NCBI RefSeq assembly: GCF_009870125.1 | Contig: NC_046679.1 | Coordinates: forward strand, 25,978,001 to 26,042,000 | Direction of reading: 5' to 3' | Length of the DNA stretch: 64,000 nt | From: Drosophila pseudoobscura | Lineage: Eukaryota > Arthropoda > Insecta > Diptera > Drosophilidae | Notes under the pieces: model-generated | Databases searched by the model: none | Told to the model about the DNA's origin: nothing | The model's input: the letters and a program-made list of their open reading frames with translations, nothing else | Made by a program: the position numbers and the translations under genes | Shown here: piece after piece, positions 50,590 to 63,044 of the stretch | How the letters are laid out: the number at the start of each line of letters is the position of its first letter | Position numbering within the stretch: the stretch's first letter is position 1

Positions 50590-50945
50590 GCTTAGTATTA
50601 AAAATTAACGAAAAAGTCGGAAGAAACGGGCGATAGCGATAAAAGAGGATTTCAACAATAATATCCCAGAAGTTGTCAGTCTGCACTGGGATGGAAAGCT
50701 TTTACCAGCTCTAGATGGTGTGTTTGAAGTAAATGTTTCGCAAATAGCAAGAAGTCCAGATATTTAACTTTTTAAAAAGCTTAAAGATACTTGGAAAAAT
50801 CTGGAACTTTCAAAAATACAATCCGGTCTAGAAAATGTGGAAGCGCACTTTAACCGTTCTAAATATAATGAGTGGTTAGACTTTTTTTAAGCGAAACTAC
50901 AAGAAAATTATGCTAGAGGAGAATTTCGGGAGTTATTTGAACTCT
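50590..50945 (+). pseudogene. Relic of a transposon-type protein (HWDGKLLP motif)
   Basis: The + frame from about 50647 reads DFNNNIPEVVSLHWDGKLLP, then ALDG and SPDI before an in-frame TAA. It resumes as LFKKLKDTWKNLELSK, HFNRSKYNEWLDFF and again stops. A block with HWDGKLLP is one I associate with transposon-derived proteins in insects and other animals, but I cannot name the family with certainty. Stops and the following DINE-1 insertion show it is dead. Confidence 0.4.
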
Positions 50946-50954
50946 CCATGGCGA

Positions 50955-51575
50955 AATTCTGACAGAAATCGGTCAAGGTCCGATATCACAGGAGTGTGGA
51001 TTGGTTGCTCTGGCTTGCTCCAATTTGGTTGCTCTGGCTCTTATAGGTTCTGAGATTCTTGAACTCCTATTTTGCAATTGGCAAAACCGACCATGAAACC
51101 TGTGTGTTAGAGAGAGACAGAGCGAGAAAGAATGAAATTGTTTTCTTGATTCTAGCTATAATAATTATATGATCTGGTTCAGATTTTACACTCTAGAACA
51201 TATCCTCAACATATCCTAGAACATCCTCTACGATGCTGCGTTTTCAGTTTTCTCGTATCTTTGAATTTGTGGATGCCACAGATTTTTGAACTTTGTGGGG
51301 CGGAAGTGGGCGGGGCGAAGTTTTGAAATATTTTAGTAGCAGTGACATATTACCGAAGTCCAGATACAAAATGTCGTTGCTCTTACTCTTATAGTCTTTG
51401 AGCACAAGACGCTCATAGGGACGGACAGACAGACAGGGTTCAATCGATTCGGCTATTGATGCTGATAAAGAATATATATACTTTATGGGGTCGGAAACAT
51501 CCCTTTTCACTACAAATCAATTATATAAATAATATATAAAATTATATAAATCATTTTGAGTTTCGGGTATAAAAA
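50955..51575 (-). mobile_element. DINE-1 copy H
   Basis: This reversed copy starts GTCAAGGTCCGATATCACAG and has a small local duplication (GGTTGCTCTGGCTTG, about 51001-51035). A GA-rich tract is at about 51108-51135. The GGGCGGAAGTGGGCGGGGCGA block and a short GACAGACAGACAG core follow. It ends GTTTCGGGTATAAAA near 51575. The hairpin end is missing. Confidence 0.75.
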
Positions 51576-52435
51576 GTTTGCTTAAAATTTTTGGCACGTA
51601 ATTAATATAAATTAGGTGTAGTATTTTTAGAGGGACGGAAAAACAAAAAACCAAAAACCACAACGAATTACATATATTATATAACAGATTGTAAAAGTAA
51701 TTAATCCGATCGTTAATGTAAGCCGGATTGAAGAAAATAATTTTCCGTGGCTGACTTCACTTTCCCAGTGTGTCGCTTCGTGGAGGAGTGAGGGAGATAA
51801 AGCGTCTAAATTATACTTCTTTAGTGAAAAGAGAGAAAGAGACTTAACAGATGGTGCGGTACAGAAGCAGCTATTAAACATTAACCGGGAAGAGGATAGA
51901 CGGAGCTCAGAATGTATTGTATAAGTTACAAAAAATGTTGAAGCTGAATAGTTTTTGTTGTAAAAAGGAACCTATAACGAAGTAAAAAACGTTGTACTAT
52001 TGCACGTATTTAATTCTGGCTCGCATCACTACTGTGGATGATATATATAGGAGAATACCTGCCTGCACAATTAACCAACTCTCGCACTCTCGTGTACATC
52101 ACTCTCGTGATGATATTTGGACATCTCATGGCATTTGTGCATGCAAATATGTTCAACTTGAATTCATCAAAATGAACGTTGATGAGATTCCATCGTATTA
52201 ACCGTCGATGTCTTGTTCGCGCTTACTTTTAGTTACTATCTTCTTTAACGATATATTTTTTTTCGTCTTCAGTCTTCAGCACACTCCCTTAATCATTTCT
52301 ACTTATGTATGTATATGTTTCTACTTGTTGTATTACCAAGAGATGAAATTAAATTAAAGATGACTATTCAAAAACTGTCAATCAATTTGACTTTTATTTA
52401 ATTCTGCTCCGGAATAATTTTACTAAGTCTAGAAA
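51576..52435. other. Upstream flank of the Piezo-like gene
   Basis: I saw no coding sequence. The transcription start and any 5' UTR of the Piezo-like gene should lie here, but I could not identify a TATA box or initiator with confidence. Confidence 0.35.
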
Positions 52436-55400
52436 ATGGCGGAGTTTGTATTACTAATGCTAGTACGCATTTTGTTACCGGTGACTTTAATCATTGGTAA
52501 GTTAGATAAGTTTATAAAAGAATAAAACTGATAACCCTTTCAAAATAGTATCCCTGGTTCGCCCAGTTGGTTTGTCATTTGTCTACCTTTTCATGTTCTT
52601 TATGTCGCCGTGGCTATTGCAAACCAAGAGTCGTACACAACGTACAATGTTACATGCATATCTAATAGTTCTGTGTGTGTTAAGTGTTTTGTTTATAATT
52701 GGGCATATTATAATTAATTTGGTCAATTTATTTCATTTTCGCTTGGCCTTGAGCATAGAACAAGTTTTCATTTTGCGTCAAGTTGGCTTTATCTATTTTA
52801 AGCGACTTCGGTAAGATTGTATCTACTTTTTTTTCATATTTAAGCTAAATGATACTCCATAGACTGATCACCGTTATGCAGTGGATACTTCCAGATATAT
52901 TTATATTTATATGTACTCTGGCTTTATTTATTTTTGCAAAAATTTCTGCTAAGAAACAGAGAATGCATTTTCAAGATGAAGAAGAGGAAATTATTCGGAA
53001 GAATAGGGAAACCAGCGGTAGTTTAAAAATGGCCGAAATGAATCGACTTTTAATTATTGTTTATATTCGATCCATACTCAAAACATGTAAATATAGTGAT
53101 CTCTCTTTTATTAGCATACAAATAATAATGTATATAATCTGACAGCTCCAATTTTTTCTCTCATTGTACTCTACTTCGCTGCTACTTTAAGACCATCCCT
53201 ACCCGGAAGCCTATATTTTCTGATGTTCATTATAGCTGGGACCTATTGGGCGATTTACCGTCAATTGCACCGGTACATTTATATCGAAACAATTTTTTTG
53301 TTAATATATTTCTTGACTCTTTAACATATAGCGGAATGCATTACCCTCTTATATTTATGGTCATTGCTCTGTCACTTCATATAACATTTATTATTGGCTG
53401 TCAATTGCCAGTAGTACAAAAATTAATCAACACCGATACAATTTGGTCTCGGTAAGAGGTAAAAGGGGAAAGATGATCTTAATATTAATTTTAAGCCAAC
53501 AGCATTATGGGAATGGAGATTTTACTTCGGCTTTCCGAGCATAACAATAATGGAAAAATAATCGAGTTTAATCAGGAATTGAATGTGGATTCATATCTAA
53601 GCCCAGTAGCTTTGATGCTGGCCTATTTTGTAACAACCCTCAACCTTATTCACCGTGCACAATATGAGCTTACTTTTAACAGTATACGTATGAACTTAGG
53701 ACCGAAGCCCAATGATATACCATCTCAAAAGCAAACCGTACATGAAAGTAATGAATTAATATCGCCTAACGCGCAACCATCAATGCTGGAACAATTTTTT
53801 TATATGCTTTTTGATATCACGTCCGTTATCTATAAGAATAGCTACATTTTGATGAATACAATTATGATGGTAAGTGTTACTTACTTAGTTACTTTCGGCA
53901 TTGCTTGCGTTGCGGTCTAATGTAAAAATATTAGTTCTGTTATATTTGAATGTAATCACATATATGTACATATGTATATATTTGCATATTTACCGAAGTA
54001 CAATTTTAAAAACTGACTAGTCCTATTTTTTTGATCGGTGAGAAAGATTTCAATCATAACTTGTTGGACAGTAAACGAATTTTAGCACAGTAAGGTTAAG
54101 ATATTTCATTGTTTTGAACACACCCGATGAAAGTAAATGAACGAAAATTAATTTCGTCGACCGCATCATGTAGATTGATATTGGTCTAATATGTTTTGGT
54201 AGGTATTGGTCCAGTGGTGTGGTTTGTAATAAAAGAATTCACCTTTTTCCTACCTATTTCCGACATATGTGTATACTCTATACTCGGTCTCAAAGAGTAT
54301 ATGCGTCAAATTAAAAAGTTAAAATCGTGTAAGTTAACGAGGGGGAACGTTGTGAGTTGCTGCGGAGACCGCAACTCTAGCTTTATACCCGATACTTAGT
54401 CAGTATGGCTCTCCTCCCGCAGACGCCGCTAATATTGAACGACACGACAAACAGTGCGTGCGAGGGAGTGGACGGGGCGAAGTTTTGAAATATTCTTGTA
54501 GCATTGACATATCACAAAAGTCTGGATCCAAAACATCGGTGATCTAGCTCTTATAGTCTTTGAGCAGTAGGCGCTGATAGAGACGGACAGACGGACGGAC
54601 GGACAGGGCTCAATCGACTCGGCTATTGATGCTGATCAAGAATATATGTATATACTTTATGGGGTCGGAAACAATTCCTTCTGGACGTTATACACATCCA
54701 CTTTTACCACAAATCTAATACACCGCAATAATCATTTTGAGTATCGGGTATAAAATTAAAAAAACAAAATGTAAACATAACTATAAAAATACTGAAAAAG
54801 GGTTTTCACATCAAATTTATTAAAATTGTATGTCAAATGGATAAATTTGGATAATACCATTTCATAAATTTAGAAAATAATAACTAAGAAAAAAATAACT
54901 AAGAAAATCAGTTTAGTATTGACTTGTAATATTTTTTGACATGGTGTACTATTTGGTGGAAATGCCTACACATATATTATTGATCATCATTATAGTTTAT
55001 AGATTCCGTCGATGCCGCCTTGTCTCCTATAACATATACATAAGCACCTCATAAGCAACTCATAAGGATTTAATAAACGAAATCTTAATCTGCTTTTATT
55101 TGATAATTTTAACCACCGTATTGTAGATATGCACAGCAATAAGTTAAACTCCCATTTTATCATTACAGATTTGGTCAATTGTTTATCATAGTTGGCTGAC
55201 ATTTGTGTTACTCATTTGGGCAAATATTCTTTGGATGATACCAAATCAACGGCGTTCAATGATGCGTTCCAGCTTTTTTGTCGTACTTTTTGCCGAGTTC
55301 CTAGTGGTTACTCAGTATATATATGGAATGAATATTTATGAGGAGGAGTTGCCCACTAAAGTGACGGTATGTTTCACGAATATTTCACCGTGTTTTCGTA

Positions 55401-58400
55401 AAGAACCATGGTCCGGGTATTTTAAGGATTGTTCTACAACTCAGTATCACCAGGTATATTCTGCCATTGATGTCTGCCCTTTCGGCAGATAATTTCGATA
55501 CCTGACTATCGGCGTCCATGACCATGGCCAGTCGAGCTTAACCTTTATCTCTCAGTGCCCACGTGAGGTATAACAGAGCGTGCCAATGGGTGTTTCCATT
55601 AATTTATTATAACCCGTCTTCTTAGCTTAGCTACATTCCCTCCTAGATTCATAGCATGGTTGGCGCACCATCGGCATGTATATCCAGTGAATTAGAGCAG
55701 GAAAGAGACCACATGGTTTTTTATACCCGATACTCAAAGAGTATAGGTGTATATTAGATTTATGGTGAGAGTAGATGTGTGTCACACCCAGATGTAAGCA
55801 TTTGCGACGATAATAAAGTATATATATTTTTGACCCTTAAAGACTCCTGTAATATCACACGGAGTGCTGAGTTTGAATCTATATTTGAAAAAAGATGTTT
55901 CAGTGAGAGGAATAATTTTTCCTTTTCGCCATATTATATATAGTCAATAAAATAAATAAAGAATAAAAGATAGAGGCCCCAAGGAATCGTATTAGCCGGA
56001 AGACATTATTTCTAATTTTCTAATTCTAAGTTCTAATTGCAGTGGACTCTTACTTCACGTCGGAACGCTTCACAGTCCAAGTTCAACAGGAGCTGGAATT
56101 CCTGTGTGTAAAACCGATTCTTTCCGCTTTCGCTATATTCATTACTTGCTCGTATATCCCACCTTCTTCGGATATTTCAATTTATGAGCAGCACTTGTCC
56201 GCTTTAACCTCTGTTTCTTCCTCGCTATCTGATAAAGATCGTATGATAGTTCTTGGTGACTTCAACTTGCCAGGAACTGTTTGGTGTTCGGTAGACGAAT
56301 CTAGTATCCTAGTGCCCATGTCACGACATGACTTCGTTGACGTCTTGCTTGACCTGTCCCTGTCTCAAGTCAATCATGCAAAAAATTCCTTGGTTCGATT
56401 GCTTGATCTATGCTTTGTATCGGATCCGACCATAGTGTTGTTAACCCGAGCCCTTCCGCTCACTATACCTGAAGACGCCTACCACCCTACCACCCATGGC
56501 TAGGAGCCGATCGTACTGCTTGTTAAAGCCAACGGTCAGCTCCTTAAAGCCCTTCCACGTCTGCCTCATAAATATGACCATGCCTCACAGCTGTAGTGCA
56601 AGCCATTATGTTTTGATATGGCATCGCCGACGAAGCCCGTAAACCCAGCGCATTTTGCGGGCAATACGCTATCGCAGAGCCATCAGGGGATACTCGGCTG
56701 AACATGGGTGATCTCTTTCCGACAGGATTTTTTTGGCACATACAACAGAAAACTCCATAATAAAAAATTTGAACAAAATAACAATATTTCATAACAAATG
56801 GCTATCAAACAAGTGTGCCAGACATACGCTACTATGAGAAGAGGAGAACAGTTGCAGAAGTAGCTAATGAGAGAGAGAGAGCTACTGAACAGAATGTTAC
56901 GAGAGCGAGAGAGAAAGAACAGTTATTAAAGTTGAGGTACAAGACTACAAGACGAGATCTGTAATGCAATGTAATGCGTACTCACGGCAACAACAAAAAC
57001 ACGACAAGCCGAAGTTATATAAATAATGTTTTAAAACAAATCAAAAGGCATGCACTCGCAAAACAAAAGGAAAATATGCGGAGCGCAAAACAAAAACAGG
57101 TCTGATATACGAAAGACATCGAACGATTTTTGCGATTGTGATTCACGTAACTCCACCATCTTCTGTATTGTTTTCATGGATTTGTTCACCTGAAATTATA
57201 TACCTATCCTTATATCTCGTATGGTTCTGGACTTGATCGTTTTTCGACTCAAATTGGCCCCACTGCCTCTTATTGGCATTGCTCAAATATATAAAGTTCT
57301 CAGATTACATTTGAATGAATTTCATGACGCCACATTTACAGTAAATGCTATCGGCTCAGATTAGCGAGATTACCTTGGTAATCGTAGTAACAATATTCTG
57401 GGCTTTACAGGTGCTGCACGATGCTATGCCTTAAAACTAATTAATCTGAATTAATTTTAATAATTTGTGACACGAGAATTTTGTATATTAGAAGATATTA
57501 AATAAATTCCTTCTGTTGTTTTTTAGAGTTGTGGCTTTAATCTGGAACAAATTGGCTTTGTTCATCCGCAAAATAAAGGCAGTCAACCGTGGATTCCTTT
57601 AACAGTGAAGACTGGATTTCTATTTACTTTTTGGATAACATCTCGTCAGTATTTCAAGGAAAAAGCTGAGGATAGGACGCAAAGTGATCTCCTTCAGCAA
57701 ATCTTTGGACCTCATCACTCACGTTCTGAGCACTTGCTTTTTGAAAAATCACAAGCACCACGACTCATCGTATTTATTTTCAAAAGTGTTACAAATTTTA
57801 TAACGCGGATATGGATGTGGCTGTTGATATTTTTAATATTCTTATGTGCAATGATTGATCGTGTCATGACTGGTTTTCGGATTTGCTACATGTCACTCTT
57901 TCTTCTCTTTTTGATGGTCTTCCAGATGTCTCTTCAACTTTGGATTAAATTTCTCTATGGATATTGGATGTTTCTTATTTTCTATGCGATGTCAATACTG
58001 ACAGTTATTTATACATATCAATTCGACAATTTTGATTACTATTGGCACCAGTTTTTAAATGTGCAGCCAACATTGTGAGTCAAACACGGTTTTCTTTTTT
58101 AATTTTTGTTCACTCTTGGTTTAAAAATAGGCAAAATGATATTGGCCTGCGCCGCTATCAGACGAAAGAACTGTTTTTACATCTCCTTATACCCACATTA
58201 ACGGTTATATTTACTGTGGTTCAGCTACATTATTTTCACCGTCTTTTTATGGATTCAGTTCGACGGCCAAAACCAACTGATCAAAAGATCCGTGGTTCAA
58301 TCATGACGTTTAACGTAGGAAGTAATACTCCACAAAAGGTCTTTGATACATACAAGCAGTCATGGAAAGTATTTTTTTCCGCCGGATATAGAAAGCTGCG

Positions 58401-61400
58401 CTCCAAAGGTCGACGATGGTTTAGGCCAGGCAAACTGATTACTTGGGGATTTTTGGAAATGCATATGATAAAAGCGGTGATACTGACGTCATTCTATTGT
58501 GCTATTTCCGAAGTTTGCTTTTTTAATTTCTTTTTAGTTTTACTTTCATTAATAAGCGTATGTGTTAATCGCTTCTTAAGACGTGTAATTTTCAGAGTTG
58601 TGACATTTTGGGTTTCGGTGTTGGTTCTCATGAAAATGATTTATCAAATAAAGTACCTGGATCAGAGCCAATACGATTACAAATGTGTAATAATGTAAGT
58701 GTAACGCATTTGAACTGAACTTATTTAACTTATTTATAGAAAAACAACACTGTAAATTTTGCGGAATGGATGGGCTTAAGCAAAATGGATCCAACATTTA
58801 GTTCGCTTTTGCGGTACATATCGCCGTATATCGTTTATATGATCGTTACTTCATTGCATGCAGTTGTTAAGCTCAGGGATCATCTTATACGATACTCAAT
58901 GTTCAAACGCAAAGAGCGCAAAGTATTGTTTCCAAAAATAAGTAGACAAGATGCTGAGCGTGATTTTGCAGGCCTTATAAAATATCTGTTAAACTATGGT
59001 TATTTTAAATTTGGACTAGAGATTACACTCATTGGAATAGTCTCCACTATTGCTCTTAGGCGCGATTTGCTTGCACTGACTTATGCAGTTTGGCTTATAT
59101 TATTACTTAGCCTGAATCGAATGCAATGTGCACGAATATGGGAAATTTTGCAGCTGTACTTTGTGCTTTCTATATTTGTGCAGTACTTATATCTTCTTAA
59201 TTTTCCACCAAATCTCTGTGCTGGTAAGAACATTAATGAATTAGTTTAAATAAATACAGATTTATCAATTGTCTTTGTAGTGTCATCGAAAGATTCCCCG
59301 TATGCAAATTCTACAAATACTATTTGGAAAATGTTGGATAACTCAACAAAACTTTTCTACAAATCAAAACTTATGCTCGATTTTATTGTTCTTTTGCTAA
59401 TTTCACGGCAGCGTAAATCGTTTAAGGCCGAAATTCATCATATTGATGGCTCATACCGTGGAGGTGATAACAAAAACGTAGTATATAATATAGCAAAGCT
59501 TGGACATGTGTATTTTGAAAATCCAACACATGATTTTTGTTCATATGTGCGAAACTATGCAGATGTTTTAAAAACTGCTGTATTTTGCGGTTTTTTTTGG
59601 ATAACACTTGCTATAGTTTTCATGGGAGGCGTATGCAGTATGGATATTCTTTCATTGGGCTACATTATATTTGCTTTGGTATTTCTATTGCAGGGATCGG
59701 AAGTGTACTTGCAAAATATTCATTATATTATCTGTCGCTGGAACTGTCTCATTGCATTTAATATTTTAAATATTGTTGTTAAAGTCAGCATTATTGTACT
59801 AGAAAATACAATCAAGGCAATAGATAAGCCATTTCTAAATGCCCTTTTTACAGTATTGCACCATGATAGATCATTCGCCCTGCAAAAGTCCGATCAATAT
59901 AACGTATCTAATGAGTTTAATTCAAGAGATGAAGACTTCCACTATGGTCCAAAAAAACTTATCTTCAAGAATACTTTGGTCTGGCATGCGATTATTTTTG
60001 CATTTATTATATTTCAACATCGAATTTTCCGGTCATACTACTTTTGTCATATTATAATGGATACACAAGCTAATACTATACTTGCTTCGAGGTAAGTGTC
60101 CTCTAAAAGTTGTTAAGCTATTTCTTCCCATTTGCTTCTTTACACTTTCACATGCGCATGAGAAAGCTCATTGTCGATCGCCGACTTAAATATATAATTT
60201 AAGCAGCACAGTTACCATTATTTTTAATACGATTCTAAAACGTATTCGCATAAATAAATTCCCTAAAAAGCGATAGAGAGACGATTTAAGGCAATCAGTC
60301 AGCTATACGCAATACATACAATAGAATTGACTGCCTGTATAAGTATGGTTCGCTGAATCCGATCTGTAACTCTCTGTGCGATCTGTAGGAGGCATTAACG
60401 AAGGCAAAATCGTCACGCCGAAGCGTCTTTTCCTTGCCGATGAAAGGGTTCCTAAAATTTGCTGTAGCTGCTGACTTTTATAAGGCTTACTCAGCTACCC
60501 GTGAGTATTCTCACTAACGGTTGTGACTCTCAGCACCACAGAATAAATCTTCTTTATATATATACATGTCGTGTGGCGGTGGTTTTTGTTGAATATAATT
60601 AGAAAGGTGCTAAGGTGCAGCCATTGGACCAAAACTTCTGCCGCATTTTGCGTTATAAAAAAATATAATTTCACGTGTCGTGAACTCCTATAACACGGCT
60701 TTACGTATTTTTATAATTTTTTATACCCGATACTCAAAATTAATATAGGGGTGTATTAGATTTGTGGTGAAAATAAATGTGTGTAACGTCCAGAATGAAG
60801 CGTTTCTGACCCCACAAAGTATATATATTCTTGATCAGCATCAATACCCGAGTCGATTAAGTCATGTCTGTCCGTCCGTCACTATAAGCGCCGAGTGCTC
60901 AGAGACTATAAGAGCTAGAGCAACGACATTTGGTATCCAGACTTCTGTAATATGTTTCTGTAACAAGTACATTTCAACATTTCGCCCCTCCCCCTTCTGC
61001 CCCCACAAAGGACGAAAATCTGTGCCATCCCAACTAGGGAGGACTGGGAGATGGACGGTAGCATATTCCAGGCAGAGGCTTTTGCCATCAGGAAAGAAGC
61101 AGAGGTCGCTCTTTTCACTGAAAGAGCACACGATGCGGTCAACCTATTCGTCGACAGCCAAGCGGCGATAAGATCCATGCAGTCGTCCGCAGTCAGTTCC
61201 AGAAATGTGTTGGCGAGCAGGGAGGCACTAGATACCCTAAGCACGACAAAGTCAGTGCGGATATACTGGATTTCCAGCCACCAGGGCATTGAAGGAAACG
61301 AGACGGCGGACGTACTAGCTAAGGAAGGCGTCGGGCTGGCAAATACGAGAACCGAGAACGTGCCTGTCTCCCTTAGAACGCTGCAAAGCGATCAAGACTC

Positions 61401-63021
61401 TAGAGGAGTACCACCGCCTGCAGAACCTCGAAAATCATGTGCAAGGACTGCAATGACAAACTCAGCCACTACCTGCTGCACCTACCACTTTTACCACAAA
61501 TCTAATATACCCCAATACTCATTTTAGTATCGGGTTTAAAAAGCGGAGCGCAAAGCAAAATCACGTCTGGTCACTACGAAAGAGAACCTACTTGGTCAGA
61601 AATTTTACTCGGTGGAAGGCAATTCCAATAAGGAAATTCAATATTGGTCTGCAGCCATCAGGTGCTACAGGCGATTAGCGGATTCCACCGGTGTGTGCAG
61701 TTACGGCGAGTGACGGTTCTCTCGTGTCGCCCTGTATCCTAGGACATGTAATAAGGTGGCATTGTATTCACCAGCTGCTATAAAGCGGTCCCCTAATAGG
61801 TTGACGAATTCTAAAAATGTTGCTCCGGAAACGGACGAGCGTAGTGCCCAACGCAGCGGGTGGGTTTAATTTACCACTTTGAGTTTCGAAATGAATTAAT
61901 GTTGCATGTAGATAGGTTGTAGCAACTGATGGTAACAGATAATGCCTGAGGCGACGCTTGATCAGAATTCCAGTACCTTCATGAGCCCTACCATCGGGAT
62001 GATTTGCCGCATAGAGTTGTAGGCAGAGTTTTCAGACCATACTAGGGGTAACTGAATACGATCTTATAGTATCGGAGGTTTGGGTTTTCAAGGATACAAT
62101 ATTTTTATGGGCGGATGATGGCGGATTGACTTCCATCGGTGAGGGATGACAACTTAGAGTAGAAAAATATTCCAATATTTGCTTATGGCTTATGCGAAGA
62201 AAGTTTTGGAAAGCGTAAATGAAACGAACCAAATCGAAAAATTTTTGGCTGAGTCAACATGCTGCAGTCTTTTTCCAAATACGGATGTTTCAGTATATTT
62301 TCGATATAATTGGGCTTAATTAAATATAAATATTTAATTAATTAATTATGTTATTTATACTGGACTTACTTTATTAAACGTATGCGTCTTCAATGGAGTC
62401 GATAGCTGCAGGGCAAGAAATAAATCCAATTAACCGTGTTCAGGCCAGCAGCTGTTAAAGGGCAACCGCCCTGTTAGTACCCCAGGTTAACAGCCTGTTA
62501 TCGCTGCTGGGAACCGCTCAGTTAATTGCCAGCTACATCGCCCTCTGCCTCGCCCTAGCTCTCCCGGTTCTCTGCTCTCTTACGATCCGCACGTCGCTCA
62601 CCATAGTCTTTGCATGTAAGCGAGAACCAGTTACGTTTCCACCCCCGCTACAAGCTGCCGTCTTTCACTTATTCTCGCTAATTCTCAAATGCATGGAACA
62701 TATTTATTGGAACCACACTCTGACTTCTTCATTTGGATACATACTGCCATTCGACGCCGGATAGCAGCTTCTCGATCCGCCCCCCTACAAACAAACCGGT
62801 AGTGATAAGGCAAAGATAAACCATCCGACCGTTTCATAACCTTTCGCTTAACATAATTTCAACTTTATTTATAAAAATTTGCAATTACAGGGGGGCTTCT
62901 ATAATTGAAAACTTGCACTACAAGCAGATTTATGACCGTCGTGAATATGAGAAGAACGTTTTGGAGAGCGTAAAGGCTAAAATGGAACGAATTCGTGCAA
63001 GTAATCGAAAGAATTTTACAA
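52436..63021 (+). CDS. Pzl: Piezo-family mechanosensitive channel, Piezo-like (N-terminal half; runs off right edge)
   Basis: Exons 52436-52496, 52549-52810, 52863-53086, 53146-53272, 53332-53451, 53503-53869, 55169-55366, 57527-58074, 58131-58686, 58740-59223, 59281-60091 and 62891-63021 give about 1296 aa with matching phases and an open 3' donor at 63022. Piezo proteins are very large multi-pass plasma-membrane cation channels gated by stretch. The sequence is dominated by hydrophobic helices. Family blocks include WSIVYHSWLTFVLLIWANI, LWMIPNQRR, ITSRQYFKEK, TGFRICYM, FYAMSI with YTYQFD, and NDIGLRRYQTKELFLHL, then FAEWMG. The pore-forming C-terminus is outside the window. Exon 9 uses GTAATA at 58687, because the stronger-looking GTAAGT at 58695 breaks the frame. 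I call Pzl, not Piezo, because of its linkage to scro and its divergence; this needs alignment. Confidence 0.85.
53870..55168 (+). other. Pzl intron 6
   Basis: It holds a DINE-1 copy (54343-54755). Just before that, at 54203-54342, an open + stretch reads VVWFVIKEFTFFLPI and SILGLKEYMRQIKK. It is preceded by a TTGGTAG acceptor-like site but has no Piezo similarity that I can see. The flanking exons join cleanly without it, so I do not treat it as an exon. Confidence 0.5.
54343..54755 (-). mobile_element. DINE-1 copy I, both ends present, large internal deletion
   Basis: This reversed copy has the 3' hairpin GAGTTGCTGCGGAGACCGCAACTC (54354-54377), TATACCCGATACTTAGTC, the CCGCAGACG block, then a jump near 54470 to TGGACGGGGCGAAGTTTTG. 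A GGAC/GACA core lies near 54583-54607, and it ends GAGTATCGGGTATAA at about 54753. About 600 bp present in copy B are missing in the middle. Confidence 0.8.
55722..55880 (+). mobile_element. DINE-1 fragment J (5' end)
   Basis: It starts TATACCCGATACTCAAAGAG with the usual inverted echo, then AGATTTATGGTGAGAGTAGA and TAATAAAGTATATATA. It then skips to ACTCCTGTAATATCACACGG. The core and 3' end are absent. Confidence 0.65.
56042..56600 (+). mobile_element. CR1-like non-LTR endonuclease fragment
   Basis: An open + frame of about 150 codons reads DSYFTSERF, ITCSYIPPSSDISIYEQHL and MIVLGDFNLPGTVW, then LLDLCFVSDP. The LGDFNLP block is the conserved catalytic region of apurinic-type endonucleases in CR1/jockey-group retrotransposons. 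It lacks the endonuclease N-terminus and the RT. It plausibly belongs to the same family as the ORF1 piece at 12625-14340, which stops where this one would begin, but that is inference. Confidence 0.65.
60092..62890 (+). other. Pzl intron 11 with composite repeat and LTR-like DNA
   Basis: It contains the DINE-1/RNase H composite (60720-61540). A G+C-richer segment at about 62440-62860 starts near TGTTAAAGGGCAACCGCCCT and may be part of an LTR. Another promoter-like segment at about 60290-60560 holds an AATAAA. No host exon was seen, and the flanking exons join in frame. Confidence 0.45.
60720..61540 (+). mobile_element. Composite: DINE-1 5' part, RNase H fragment of a LOA-type retrotransposon, inverted DINE-1 5' end
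   Basis: 60726-61027 is a DINE-1 5' portion (TATACCCGATACTCAAAATT, ATTAGATTTGTGG, a reduced GTCC core, GGACGAAAATCTGTGCCATC). At about 61027 it switches to AACTAGGGAGGACTGGGAG, identical to the reverse complement at 11893-11911, and an RNase H reading frame follows. That frame has FQAEAFAIRK, LFVDSQAAI and SSHQGIEGNETADVLAKEG, three of the expected acidic positions; the first YTDGS block is deleted. From about 61483 it switches to TTTTACCACAAATC and TATACCCCAATACTC ending GTATCGGGTT, the DINE-1 5' end inverted. Confidence 0.7.
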
Positions 63022-63044
63022 GTAAGTTTATTATTTCTTAATTA

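Larger units (their letters stand above)
55367..57526 (+). other. Pzl intron 7 with transposon fragments
   Basis: It contains a DINE-1 5' fragment (about 55722-55880) and a CR1-type endonuclease piece (56042-56600). GA-rich tracts are near 56865-56920. The remainder is unclassified. Confidence 0.5.

Noticed and set aside
53246..53331. In-frame-looking ATG before Pzl exon 5
   Set aside because: It crosses a 59 bp GT-AG intron (53273-53331). Splicing that intron restores the Piezo frame.
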